Under the pieces are notes generated by a model. It had not been told where the DNA came from, ran no database searches, and saw only the letters and a list, made by a program, of their open reading frames with translations. This document shows, one piece after another, positions 15,106 through 21,901 of a stretch of DNA of 34,068 nt (the first letter of the stretch is position 1; the number at the start of each line of letters is the position of its first letter). Location of the stretch: contig CAJTVY010000040.1 in NCBI GenBank assembly GCA_910579925.1, positions 1-34,068 on the forward strand. The letters run 5' to 3'. Both the position numbers and the translations under genes were made by a program. The DNA comes from an uncultured Dorea sp. Its GTDB lineage: Bacteria; Bacillota; Clostridia; Lachnospirales; Lachnospiraceae.

Positions 15106-15687
15106 ATGGGTTATGTTACAGGAAAGACGATAAAGGAATTAAGGGAAAGAAGTAAGATCACTCAGAAGGAGCTTGCAGAAAAAATTGGTGTGAGCGACAA
15201 GGCGGTGTCAAAGTGGGAGACTGGGAAAGGGCTTCCCGATATCGGGATTATTGAGGAACTGGCAGGGGCGCTGAACGTTTCGATTGCGGAACTGCTGACG
15301 GGAGAGCTGCGGCAAAACGGGAATCAGTCGGCGAATATGCGGAAGATGTGTTTTTATGTCTGTCCAGTCTGCGGGAATATCATTACGTCTGTGGGACATG
15401 GGGTTTTTTCCTGTTGCGGGATTGTTCTGCCAGAGGCGGAGGCTGAAAATGGGGAAGACGACCATAGGATCTGTGTCGAGACGGTGGATCATGAGCATTA
15501 CGTGACGATCCGTCATCCTATGGAGAAGGGGCATTATATTTCGTTTATCGCTTATGTGACATCGGATGCGGTGGATCTGGTGAAGCTGTACCCAGAGCAG
15601 GGGATATCCGTGCGGTTTAGGAAGAAGGGGCATGGTACTATTTATGCGTATTGCAACAGGCATGGGATGTTTAAGGCGTTGATATAA
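15106..15687 (+). CDS. HTH regulator fused to a desulfoferrodoxin-like iron domain
   Basis: This 193-residue protein has two parts. Residues 7-66 are an XRE helix-turn-helix (ITQKELAEKIGVSDKAVSKW). Residues 80-193 look like a two-centre desulfoferrodoxin. A CxxC plus CC site (Cys86, Cys89, Cys103, Cys104) matches the rubredoxin-like centre I. His120, His137, His143, Cys183 and His186 (RHPMEKGHY and AYCNRHGMFKA) match the four-His one-Cys iron of superoxide reductase centre II. Desulfoferrodoxins reduce superoxide to peroxide. Joined to a DNA-binding domain, the iron sites may act as a redox or oxygen sensor, or the protein may do both jobs. The ribosome site AGAGGGA precedes the ATG. A terminator follows. 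Confidence 0.88.
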   Translation: MGYVTGKTIKELRERSKITQKELAEKIGVSDKAVSKWETGKGLPDIGIIEELAGALNVSIAELLTGELRQNGNQSANMRKMCFYVCPVCGNIITSVGHGVFSCCGIVLPEAEAENGEDDHRICVETVDHEHYVTIRHPMEKGHYISFIAYVTSDAVDLVKLYPEQGISVRFRKKGHGTIYAYCNRHGMFKALI

Positions 15688-15729
15688 AGGGAAATTTTTG
15701 ATGAGGTGAACATCTGTATAATTTTATCC

Positions 15730-15786
15730 AAAAGCCAAAAGTCCGTAAAGGCTGAAACCCTTGCCTTGACTGGCTTTTGGCTTTTT
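15730..15786. terminator. bidirectional terminator between convergent genes
   Basis: AAAGCCAAAAG (15731-15741) pairs with CTTTTGGCTTT (15774-15784), with an inner AAGGC/GCCTT stem. TTTT runs lie at both outer edges, so it can stop the HTH-desulfoferrodoxin transcript and the opposing VOC gene. Confidence 0.85.
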
Positions 15787-15798
15787 GAGAGAGATACA

Positions 15799-16161
15799 TT
15801 ACATCGGCGTTCCGACCTCGATTAAATTGCCGTCCAGATCATAAAAACGAATTACTTTCTGTCCCCAACTGTGCGTCATCAGGGGATTAACATATTGAAT
15901 GGAAGGATATAATGATTCCAGTTTTTCAATAAATGCTTCTATATTTTGTTCTTCAAAATACAGTTCACATGAATTGTTTTTGGGGATAATATCTTTTCCG
16001 AGAAATTCTTCCCATATTTTTTTATCCTGTAATACAAGGCCTTCCGTCAGAATCAGGTTGCCGTCGTTATCCAGTACCTGATCAAGACCAAACAAATCAT
16101 GATAAAATTGCTTTGATTTTTCAATATCTTTTACGACTATCAGAATATTCTTTAATTTCAT
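15799..16161 (-). CDS. VOC-superfamily (glyoxalase/bleomycin-resistance-like) protein
   Basis: This 120-residue single-module vicinal-oxygen-chelate protein begins ILIVVKDIEKSKQFYHDLFG, the usual first strand and helix of the fold. It ends KVIRFYDLDGNLIEVGTPM, which carries the second metal-ligand strand with Glu in NLIEVG. Members bind antibiotics, isomerise small molecules or act as dioxygenases, and the exact role is not evident here. Its ribosome site AGGAGAG lies 8-10 bases before the ATG. It is a single gene, convergent with the HTH-desulfoferrodoxin gene and divergent from the TetR gene. Confidence 0.88.
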   Translation of the reverse strand: MKLKNILIVVKDIEKSKQFYHDLFGLDQVLDNDGNLILTEGLVLQDKKIWEEFLGKDIIPKNNSCELYFEEQNIEAFIEKLESLYPSIQYVNPLMTHSWGQKVIRFYDLDGNLIEVGTPM

Positions 16162-16281
16162 TGCCTTTTCTCTCCTGAATTATTTCGATTGGTATTCATT
16201 CAGTTTAGCATGTTCATGTATCATATACAAGACTTAGTTGATTTTGGATAGATTTTGACTTGTGAAATAGAAGAGGTTGAC

Positions 16282-16310
16282 TTGACAATATAGTTATGAG
16301 ACGCTATAAT
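16282..16310 (+). promoter_or_regulatory. strong sigma-A promoter of the TetR gene
   Basis: Consensus TTGACA (16282-16287), a 17-base spacer and consensus TATAAT (16305-16310). The transcription start would lie inside the adjacent palindromic operator, which predicts tight self-repression. Confidence 0.9.
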
Positions 16311-16322
16311 GAACGTTGTTCA
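16310..16322. promoter_or_regulatory. TetR operator copy 1 (at its own promoter)
   Basis: TGAACGTTGTTCA is a perfect 5-3-5 palindrome (TGAAC-N3-GTTCA) that starts on the last base of the -10 box and covers the start site. The same pattern recurs at 16935-16947. Confidence 0.75.
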
Positions 16323-16337
16323 TAATGAGGTGATCAA

Positions 16338-16895
16338 ATGAATACAGTTGTAACATCAAAAGAGGATATTTTGAAAATCAGCCGGAAATTGATTCAGCGG
16401 CAGGGATGGTCTGCGATCAATATCCGTTCTGTTGCTGCGGCCTGCGGAGTATCGGTAGGATCTATTTATAATTATTTTGATTCCAAAGCTACATTGGTGA
16501 ATGCCACGGTGGAAAGCGTCTGGTGCGAAATTTTTCACCGTCCGGAGGACGGCGCAGTGTTTCAGGACACACAAGCCTGTATTGTCTGGATGTATGAGCG
16601 GATAGAACAAGGCTGCAAACAGTATCCCGGATTTTTTACGCTGCACTCTCTTGGTTTTATGCGTGAGGACAAAGATGATGGAAAACAGAAAATGCAGCAG
16701 ACCTGGCAGCATATCCGGGATAAGCTGAACTCTGTCTTAAAGAGGGATGCAAGGATTCGAGCCGATGCCTTTACGGAGCAGTTTACTGCGGAAAGATTTG
16801 CAGACGTTCTGTTTTCTTTGCTGCTGTCCGCTTTGCTGCGGCAGGACTATGACCCGACGGCTCTGCTGGAGATTATTCGTAGAACCCTTTATTAA
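16338..16895 (+). CDS. TetR/AcrR-family transcriptional repressor
   Basis: This 185-residue regulator has an N-terminal TetR helix-turn-helix: ILKISRKLIQRQGWSAINIR then VAAACGVSVGSIYNYFDSK, the last block being the recognition helix signature. The rest is an all-helical ligand domain with no motif that names its ligand. The gene has a consensus promoter overlapped by a palindrome, and the identical half-sites appear again in front of the downstream membrane-protein operon. It therefore most likely represses itself and those genes until an effector binds. Confidence 0.92.
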   Translation: MNTVVTSKEDILKISRKLIQRQGWSAINIRSVAAACGVSVGSIYNYFDSKATLVNATVESVWCEIFHRPEDGAVFQDTQACIVWMYERIEQGCKQYPGFFTLHSLGFMREDKDDGKQKMQQTWQHIRDKLNSVLKRDARIRADAFTEQFTAERFADVLFSLLLSALLRQDYDPTALLEIIRRTLY

Positions 16896-16922
16896 AATTC
16901 CCACGATTTAGTGGGAATTTTA
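16893..16922 (+). terminator. terminator overlapping the tetR stop codon
   Basis: A perfect 12-bp stem, TAAAATTCCCAC (16893-16904) with GTGGGAATTTTA (16911-16922), around the loop GATTTA. The T-rich 3' arm gives the U-tract. The stop codon TAA is the first part of the stem. Confidence 0.85.
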
Positions 16923-16934
16923 TATCCTGCAAAG

Positions 16935-16947
16935 TGAACGGCGTTCA
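16935..16947. promoter_or_regulatory. TetR operator copy 2 (before the membrane-protein operon)
   Basis: TGAACGGCGTTCA repeats the TGAAC-N3-GTTCA palindrome found at the tetR promoter. It sits after the tetR terminator and just before an AAAGGAGG ribosome site at 16951-16958. No clear -35/-10 pair is visible immediately upstream, so the promoter here is uncertain. Confidence 0.7.
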
Positions 16948-16963
16948 ATAAAGGAGGTGGATT

Positions 16964-17076
16964 ATGAAAGTAAATGCTAGGCGCTTCCCTTCTGGCGGCC
17001 GGCTTACGGTCTGGTTGTAATTATGGCAGAGCGCTGTCTGCCGCCAAAGTTCAAAATAAAACATAAAGGAGAGTAA
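16964..17076 (+). pseudogene. small membrane-type ORF, apparently frameshifted
   Basis: An AAGGAGG site leads to ATG at 16964 (MKVNA), but that frame ends after 18 codons at 17020. In another frame, open from 16981, the reading ALPFWRPAYGLVVIMAERCL continues PPKFKIKHKGE to a stop at 17074-17076, four bases before the next gene. The hydrophobic segment plus basic tail looks like a real small membrane protein of about 37 residues. A one-base loss (or two-base gain) near 16979-16981 would explain the break. I do not recognise the family. An unrelated 18-codon leader peptide is the alternative. Confidence 0.45.
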
Positions 17077-17079
17077 ACT

Positions 17080-17745
17080 ATGCAAGCGATTGTGGAAACC
17101 TTGTTTGATGCTGTTTATCTGAGTTCTGTCATTACCATCGGAATTTTGATGATCCGGGGCTGTAATGGAAATTGCCAATTCCGTTTGTTTGGATATATGG
17201 CTGTCGTGTTGGGGGTGGGCGACTCGTTCCATCTGATCCCCCGCGCTCTTGCCCTGTGTACCACTGGGCTGGAAAACTACACCGTTCCTCTGGGCATTGG
17301 AAAGTGGATCACCTCGGTCACAATGACTATTTTCTATGTGCTGCTCTATTATGTCTGGCGGCAGCGGTATATGATTAGCGGTCGAGTCGGTCTTACCACC
17401 GCTGTATATATTCTGGCCGGTGTGCGGATTGTGCTGTGTATGATGCCTCAGAACCAGTGGATCAGCTCCGAAGCGCCGCTTACCTGGGGGATCTACCGTA
17501 ATATCCCCTTTGCCCTGCTGGGACTTCTGGTGATCGTGCTGTTCTACCATAGCGCAAAGAATCATGGGGATAAGGCATTTTGCTGGATGTGGCTGACCAT
17601 CGTACTGAGCTTTGGCTTCTACATTCCGGTCGTGCTGTGGGCGGATACCATTCCCATGATTGGGATGCTGATGATCCCCAAGACCTGCGCTTATGTATGG
17701 ACCGTACTTATTGGATATTTCGCTATGAGACAGGAATGTAAATAA
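17080..17745 (+). CDS. seven-segment integral membrane protein of unknown function
   Basis: This 221-residue protein is almost wholly hydrophobic, with about seven membrane segments. Noticeable features are the loop GDSFHLIPRA (about 47-56), RRY-type basic loops (YVWRQRYMISGR) and a Pro-rich late segment (SFGFYIPVVLWADTIPM). I do not recognise a named family. It follows GGAGAG, is preceded by a broken small ORF and a TetR-type operator, and lies 13 bases before the DUF2871 gene, so the two are one operon. Together they may form or protect a membrane complex induced by the TetR effector. That is an inference. Confidence 0.75.
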   Translation: MQAIVETLFDAVYLSSVITIGILMIRGCNGNCQFRLFGYMAVVLGVGDSFHLIPRALALCTTGLENYTVPLGIGKWITSVTMTIFYVLLYYVWRQRYMISGRVGLTTAVYILAGVRIVLCMMPQNQWISSEAPLTWGIYRNIPFALLGLLVIVLFYHSAKNHGDKAFCWMWLTIVLSFGFYIPVVLWADTIPMIGMLMIPKTCAYVWTVLIGYFAMRQECK

Positions 17746-17758
17746 GGAGGAAATGACT

Positions 17759-18178
17759 ATGAAACGTTATATAAATACAGCTCTGATATATGCCGTTCTT
17801 GCGATGGCTGGCGGTATATTTTACCGGGAGTTTACAAAATTCAACGGTTATGCTGCAAAAACCACTCTTTCTGTCGTTCATACCCATTATTTTTTGTTGG
17901 GCATGTTGTTTTTCCTGCTGCTTCTAGTGTTGGAAAAGAGCTTTTCTTTTACCAATACGAAAACCGGCCGGGTTTTGGCTGTCTATCATTTCGGCCTGAA
18001 TCTAACGAATGTAATGTTTATCGTACGGGGAGTGACCCAGGTGCTGGAGTCAGCTCTTTCCTCCCACATAAATGCGGCAATATCTGGCGTTGCAGGAATC
18101 GGTCACATCCTTCTGGGCGTCGGCACAATACTTCTGCTGGTGCAAATCAGGCAAAGCATACCGGCTGCACAGAGCTGA
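17759..18178 (+). CDS. DUF2871 family membrane protein
   Basis: This is a protein of about 139 residues with four membrane segments. It has the features I associate with DUF2871: GGIFYREFTKF near the start, SVVHTHYFLLGMLFFLLLL with paired histidines, and a conserved YHFGLNLTN loop. The histidines in the membrane segments recall haem-binding cytochrome-like four-helix proteins, but no haem site can be proven. The ATG at 17759 lies eight bases after GGAGG, while the in-frame ATG at 17753 is too close to it. It is co-transcribed with the seven-segment protein under the TetR operator. Its function is unknown. Confidence 0.8.
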   Translation: MKRYINTALIYAVLAMAGGIFYREFTKFNGYAAKTTLSVVHTHYFLLGMLFFLLLLVLEKSFSFTNTKTGRVLAVYHFGLNLTNVMFIVRGVTQVLESALSSHINAAISGVAGIGHILLGVGTILLLVQIRQSIPAAQS

Positions 18179-18223
18179 TTTCTGCCGCATTGTCTATGAT
18201 ATGTATTAATGAATAGGAGAAAA

Positions 18224-18652
18224 ATGGTTAAAATGCTAAAAAAATATCAAAAAAGGATAATTTTATGTATTAGTCTGTTTATTATTTGCATTTCGGCAGG
18301 ATTAATAGCAGTTAATCTTATGTCGGGAGATGGTGATATGGAATATGAAAGTCTTGAAACGGAACATAAAACTGAAATGAATCAGAAAAAGGATTACCAA
18401 AAGGCTGATTTAGAAATGAAGTTACAAGATACAATACAGACGATCGTTGAAGGAAGCAACCCTCTGGTCAGTATAAATAATTTTGATTTAGAAGATCATT
18501 CAGAGACTATTGTGGCTGTGACATTATATACCGATCCGAGTAATGAAATTACAGAAGAATCAAAAATAGCAGTCGAAAATCTGATCTTAGGAAGTTTCAA
18601 TGGACTTGCAAAAGATAATATTTCTATCAATGTTGAGTCCACTGAAAGATAA
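18224..18652 (+). CDS. membrane-anchored hypothetical protein
   Basis: This is a protein of about 142 residues. It has a basic N-terminus (LKKYQKRI), one membrane segment (IILCISLFIICISAGLIAV) and an exported acidic domain. The frame opens at 18209, but the AGGAG at 18214-18218 lies inside that extension, so ATG 18224 (or 18233) is preferred. The C-terminal half, AVTLYTDPSNEITEESKIAV followed by NISINVESTER, has a strand-helix-strand look slightly reminiscent of ring-building domains such as FliF or SpoIIIA proteins, but this is weak. No lipobox is seen. No family is assigned. Confidence 0.6.
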   Translation: MVKMLKKYQKRIILCISLFIICISAGLIAVNLMSGDGDMEYESLETEHKTEMNQKKDYQKADLEMKLQDTIQTIVEGSNPLVSINNFDLEDHSETIVAVTLYTDPSNEITEESKIAVENLILGSFNGLAKDNISINVESTER

Positions 18653-18761
18653 AATAAATATTTGTTTACAAAAAGGGCGTATGAACTTGGATCCGATAGC
18701 CTTTCATCATTAAGGATTAGAGCAAAAGATGTATGGGAGTAAATAAAATTTGAAAAAGGTA

Positions 18762-18792
18762 TTGACTCTGACGTTATGTAATAGTTTATGCT
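18762..18792 (+). promoter_or_regulatory. MerR-type promoter of the TipAL-like regulator
   Basis: TTGACT (18762-18767), a 19-base spacer and TATGCT (18787-18792). The spacer holds TGACG-N3-TGTAAT, nearly the same as the spacer of the other MerR gene promoter at 29762-29792 (13 of 19 bases identical). It lies directly before the regulator's own ribosome site, so the gene is probably autoactivated. Confidence 0.72.
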
Positions 18793-18822
18793 ATGATTAC
18801 CACAGAGAAAGAGGTGATCAAT

Positions 18823-19551
18823 ATGATGACAGTACATGAAGTTAGTAAAATATCGGGAGTAAGTATACGTGCTCTTCATTACTACGATAAAATCGGACTT
18901 CTGCCGGCCACGGAGGTTTCTAACGCAGGATACCGCTTGTATGATGATACATCATTGGAGCGGTTACAGTATATTTTACTATTTAAGGAACTGGAATTTT
19001 CGCTGAAAGAAATCAAGAATATTCTCGATAATCCGGAGTTTGACCAGAGTAAAGCCTTGGAACAGCAGATACAGTTGCTTGAACTTCGAAAGGAGCATTT
19101 GCAGAATTTGATTGATCTCGCCTGGGGAATAAAAATGATTGGGGTAAAACATATGAGTTTTGAAGCGTTTGATACCCAAAAAATTGATGAGTATGCAAAG
19201 CGGGCAAAAGAATCCTGGGGAAAGACAGAGGCTTATAAGGAGTATGAGCAGAAAGCGGCAGGACGTAGTAAGGAGGAACAAGAGACAATTAGTGTTAAGA
19301 TGATGGAAATTTTTGCTAAATTCGGTAAAATTAAAGATCAGAGCCCAGACGGAGAAGCGGCAGTGGGTTTGGCAAAGGAGTTGCAGGATTTTATTACGGA
19401 GCATTACTATACTTGTACGGATGAAATTTTATTGGGACTTGGAGCAATGTATGCGGGAGGCGGCGACTTGACGGACAATATTGATAAGGTCGGGGGAGAA
19501 GGAACTGGAGAGTTCGCAGGTAAAGCGATTCAGGCTTTTATCCGAAGCTGA
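18823..19551 (+). CDS. MerR-family regulator with TipAS-type ligand domain
   Basis: This regulator is about 242 residues long. The N-terminal MerR helix-turn-helix reads TVHEVSKISGVSIRALHYYD, followed by KIGLLPATEVSNAGYRLY. A dimer coiled coil follows (about 75-110). The C-terminal part (about 120-242), with AYKEYEQKAAGRSKEEQE and a helix-rich antibiotic-binding layout (YTCTDEILLGLGAMYAGG), matches the TipAS domain that binds thiopeptide-like or other drugs. The frame is open from 18793, but that ATG lies at the promoter -10 edge. The ATG at 18823 after AGAGGTGAT is the likely start. No drug-resistance gene follows intact, only remnants, including a decayed MATE exporter. Confidence 0.9.
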   Translation: MMTVHEVSKISGVSIRALHYYDKIGLLPATEVSNAGYRLYDDTSLERLQYILLFKELEFSLKEIKNILDNPEFDQSKALEQQIQLLELRKEHLQNLIDLAWGIKMIGVKHMSFEAFDTQKIDEYAKRAKESWGKTEAYKEYEQKAAGRSKEEQETISVKMMEIFAKFGKIKDQSPDGEAAVGLAKELQDFITEHYYTCTDEILLGLGAMYAGGGDLTDNIDKVGGEGTGEFAGKAIQAFIRS

Positions 19552-19653
19552 ACGAATCAGAAAGAACATTTTCTAGTTCGCTTACGGCAGGAACAGCGGA
19601 TATGCCAGCCTTGCAGAGCGCATGATATAGAACGCTGAAAGTGAAGACGATAG

Positions 19654-19923
19654 GGTAGCGAATATCCTGAAATATGGGATTGCCTGCCCTATCTTGAGAA
19701 GAACATAGATTTAAAAGAAAATTTCCCCGATGTTCCTGCGACGGGTATGGCGGTTGTGCATCGGCAGTTTCGACTGGTGCGTGCAATCGAAGTATGGATA
19801 AGGGCATTGAAAGAAGAAGACCGTCCGTATTTGTTTCTGCTTTATAGCAGGGATTTCTATATTTGTATTTCTGTTTTCTCTGCTTGGCGGGGAGAACATT
19901 GCAAAAGTGTTTGCAGAGAATAG
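19654..19923 (+). other. unexplained open frame without start, probable gene remnant
   Basis: Between the MerR gene and the GNAT gene (19552-20230) no intact gene is visible. From 19654 a frame with no ATG near its left end runs 89 codons with good coding character, including FPDVPATGMAVVHRQFRLV and RAIEVWIRALKEED, then merges into the region of a MATE remnant. I do not recognise the family. The lack of a start and the adjacent decay suggest the middle of a lost gene. Confidence 0.35.
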
Positions 19924-20117
19924 CAGAAATGTTTTTGAGATCTGCAGCCATATCTTTCCTGCGGACGTTTGGATTTATTACAGTGTTCCTTTTGGTATTG
20001 CCGAAATTTTTAGGGGTAACAGGCGTATGGCTTGCAATCCCGCTTGCAGAGCTTTTCACGCTCATGCAGACGGTATATCTCATATGCAGGCATCAGAAAC
20101 AGTACCATTATTTTTGA
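19863..20117 (+). pseudogene. C-terminal remnant of a MATE exporter
   Basis: From about 19945 the frame reads AAISFLRTFGFITVFLLVLP followed by GVTGVWLAIPLAELFTL, which matches the last two membrane segments of MATE exporters; compare LLGVNGIWLATPAAE in the intact exporter at 10503. Just upstream, a different frame reads GENIAKVFAENSRNVFEIC, which looks like the preceding periplasmic loop, so at least one frameshift and a deletion have occurred. The front two thirds of the gene are gone. Its position after a TipAL-like MerR regulator suggests a former regulator-exporter pair, as still seen at 9583-11834. Confidence 0.65.
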
Positions 20118-20230
20118 AAGGCAGGTAAGAATGAGTTTTTAATGAGTTCTTAGAAAGTCTGTTCCATTAGACTGGGATATGCTGTATAATAGAGTCTGTT
20201 ATGAAAGACAATCAATCAAGGAGGAGAAAA

Positions 20231-20743
20231 ATGATCTGTAAAATAAGAAAATGGGCTCTGACAGATGCGGCAGATCTGGCGGCGGCTCTTTCCAATAGAA
20301 AGGTGCAGGATAATCTTAGGGATGGACTGCCGTACCCTTATACGGAACAGGACGGGGTGGCCTTTATTTCTGCTGTGCTGTTTGCGGATGAAAATGAAAC
20401 CTTTGCTTTTGCCATAACAGCAGATGGACGTGTGGTGGGAAGTATCAGTGTTTTCCGTCAGGGAAATATCCACAGAAAGACAGCCGAACTGGGATATTGT
20501 ATTGCGGAAAGGTACTGGGGAAAAGGGATTATGACAGAGGCCGTAAAACAGATCTGTGAATATGTTTTTGATAAAAGTGATATTATCCGTATTTATGCAG
20601 AGCCATTTGCGTATAATAAGGCCTCCTGCCGTGTGCTGGAAAAAGCAGGTTTTCAGTATGAAGGGACGTTAAGAAATAATGCTGTAAAAAACGGGAAAGT
20701 GATTGATATGAAGATGTATTCCTTATTGAAAGAGGAAATATAA
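20231..20743 (+). CDS. GNAT-family N-acetyltransferase (RimJ/RimL type)
   Basis: This 170-residue acetyltransferase moves acetyl from acetyl-CoA to an amine, the substrate being unknown. The GNAT core is clear: strand FAFAITADGRVVGSISVF, then AELGYCIAERYWGKGIMTEA carrying the RYWGKGI pyrophosphate loop, and the late strand NKASCRVLEKAGFQYEGTLR. The frame is open from 20201, but the ribosome site AGGAGG (20219-20224) lies inside that extension, so ATG 20231 is the start. A TATAAT at 20184-20189 with only a poor -35 may be the promoter. It is probably a separate unit from the genes on either side. Confidence 0.92.
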   Translation: MICKIRKWALTDAADLAAALSNRKVQDNLRDGLPYPYTEQDGVAFISAVLFADENETFAFAITADGRVVGSISVFRQGNIHRKTAELGYCIAERYWGKGIMTEAVKQICEYVFDKSDIIRIYAEPFAYNKASCRVLEKAGFQYEGTLRNNAVKNGKVIDMKMYSLLKEEI

Positions 20744-20782
20744 AATTCAATCTAATGGGTTGGAAGCTGTAAAGGAGAAGAT

Positions 20783-21199
20783 ATGAAAAAATTAAGTGAA
20801 GAAGCTGAAAAAATAATGATAGAACGTTTTGGAAAAGATACGGTTATTGCACTGGCAACAGTAGAAAATGAAGTTCCTTATGTGCGGTATGTCAATGCGT
20901 ACTATGAGAATGGTGCTTTTTATATTATTACATATGCTCTTTCAAATAAAATAAAACATATGGAAAGTAATCCTGTTATGGCAATCGCCGGAGAATGGTT
21001 TACAGCACATGGGAGGGGCATTAATTTAGGCTGGTTTGGAAAGGAAGAAAACCACAAGATTGCAAAGAGGCTGAAAAAAGTGTTTTCTGAATGGATTGAT
21101 AACGGGCATAATAATTTTGATGATGAGAACACGGTTATTTTATGTGTGGAATTATCAGATGGTCTATTTCTTTCACATGGGACAAGGTACGAGTTTTAG
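20783..21199 (+). CDS. pyridoxamine 5'-phosphate oxidase-like flavin-fold protein
   Basis: This 138-residue split-barrel protein has the pattern of small PNPOx-like proteins: TVIALATVENEVPYVRYVNA, AFYIITYALSNKIKHMESNP and AIAGEWFTAHGRGINLG. Members bind FMN, F420 or haem and often reduce small molecules, but the cofactor cannot be read here. It lies 39 bases after the GNAT gene with a GGAGA ribosome site. Its last 65 bases overlap an antisense open frame that looks like a recombinase HTH remnant. Confidence 0.88.
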   Translation: MKKLSEEAEKIMIERFGKDTVIALATVENEVPYVRYVNAYYENGAFYIITYALSNKIKHMESNPVMAIAGEWFTAHGRGINLGWFGKEENHKIAKRLKKVFSEWIDNGHNNFDDENTVILCVELSDGLFLSHGTRYEF

Positions 21200-21464
21200 G
21201 CTTTCGTCCTTCCTTTTTGATCTGGTTGACTGTAGGACGGCTGATCTGGAGCGTTTTCGCTATTTCTGTATTATTTTTACCAGATTTCTTTAGTTCCTGC
21301 GCCTCTCTGGCGGATTCCCACTTTTTTAGATCAGTTTCTATTTTCTTGTAACAGTCGATACATCTTCTATAAGTGCAAAATAAACTTGACTGATAAGTAT
21401 TACGGGCATAAGATTTTAAAAATTGGGATGGGAATGGGGACGGAACGGTTACATTAGAGGAAAT
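21135..21464 (-). pseudogene. recombinase/transposase-like HTH remnant
   Basis: On the minus strand a 110-codon frame with no ATG reads CIDCYKKIETDLKKWE and then GKNNTEIAKTLQISRPTVNQ, followed by a basic tail and a stop at 21137-21135. The EIAKTL-ISRPTV pattern is a helix-turn-helix of the kind that ends resolvases and some transposases. No catalytic part is present, and it overlaps the 3' end of the flavin-fold gene. It is best read as the tail of a lost mobile-element gene. Confidence 0.4.
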
Positions 21465-21660
21465 TCAAATGCAGGATCAGATTAAGAAGTAAACCGAAAT
21501 TAGTGTTATTTTGGTTAGCGCTTATCTCATGTTTAATATTATGGATTGGCAGCATACTTTTTAGGATTCATAGTATGAAAAAATGTTTAGTTTTGAACAG
21601 GAGCGAGAACCACAACGATGGTATTTTAAAGAAATAGATGGAAACGTAATTGAATAAATG
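21465..21660 (+). other. gene-free stretch with a degraded small membrane ORF
   Basis: ATG at 21470 after AGAGG gives only MQDQIKK before a stop. Another frame continues KPKLVLFWLALISCLILWIG and further to a stop near 21638, which looks like a single-membrane-segment protein broken by a frameshift. Nothing else is supported here. Confidence 0.3.
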
Positions 21661-21899
21661 AAAAGAACTGCTAGTGTAGTATCTGAATATAATACAGACA
21701 CTACACTAGTGTGCTGACCGCATTATATTCAGCCAAACCTCTTTGTCTATCCGCTCATCTGCTGCGTTGGATTTTCTATCCGTAGCCACCGATACGCCGT
21801 CGAAAATCCGCCTTGCTGATGAGCGAATATCCTGCGGAGTTTCGCCAGATATAATGTGGTCAGCACACTAGAAGAATATATCCTACTGACAGTTCTTTT
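21661..21899. repeat. 239-base nested inverted repeat (MITE-like or structured RNA)
   Basis: The ends AAAAGAACTG (21661-21670) and CAGTTCTTTT (21890-21899) are perfect inverted repeats, extendable to about 15 bases with two mismatches. Inside, CTAGTGTAGT (21671-21680) pairs with ACTACACTAG (21700-21709). A 21-base arm at 21708-21728 (AGTGTGCTGACCGCATTATA...) pairs with 21849-21869 with one mismatch. CGCTCATC (21752-21759) pairs with GATGAGCG (21818-21825), and GGATTTTC (21769-21776) with GAAAATCC (21802-21809). It contains no ORF. It lies two bases before the blaR1 stop, so it may also stop that transcript. No clear target duplication flanks it. Confidence 0.75.
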
Positions 21900-21901
21900 G
21901 G

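Noticed and set aside
19538..20083. 181-codon minus-strand frame across the MATE remnant
   Set aside because: No domain, no ribosome site, and the plus strand carries recognisable MATE sequence.
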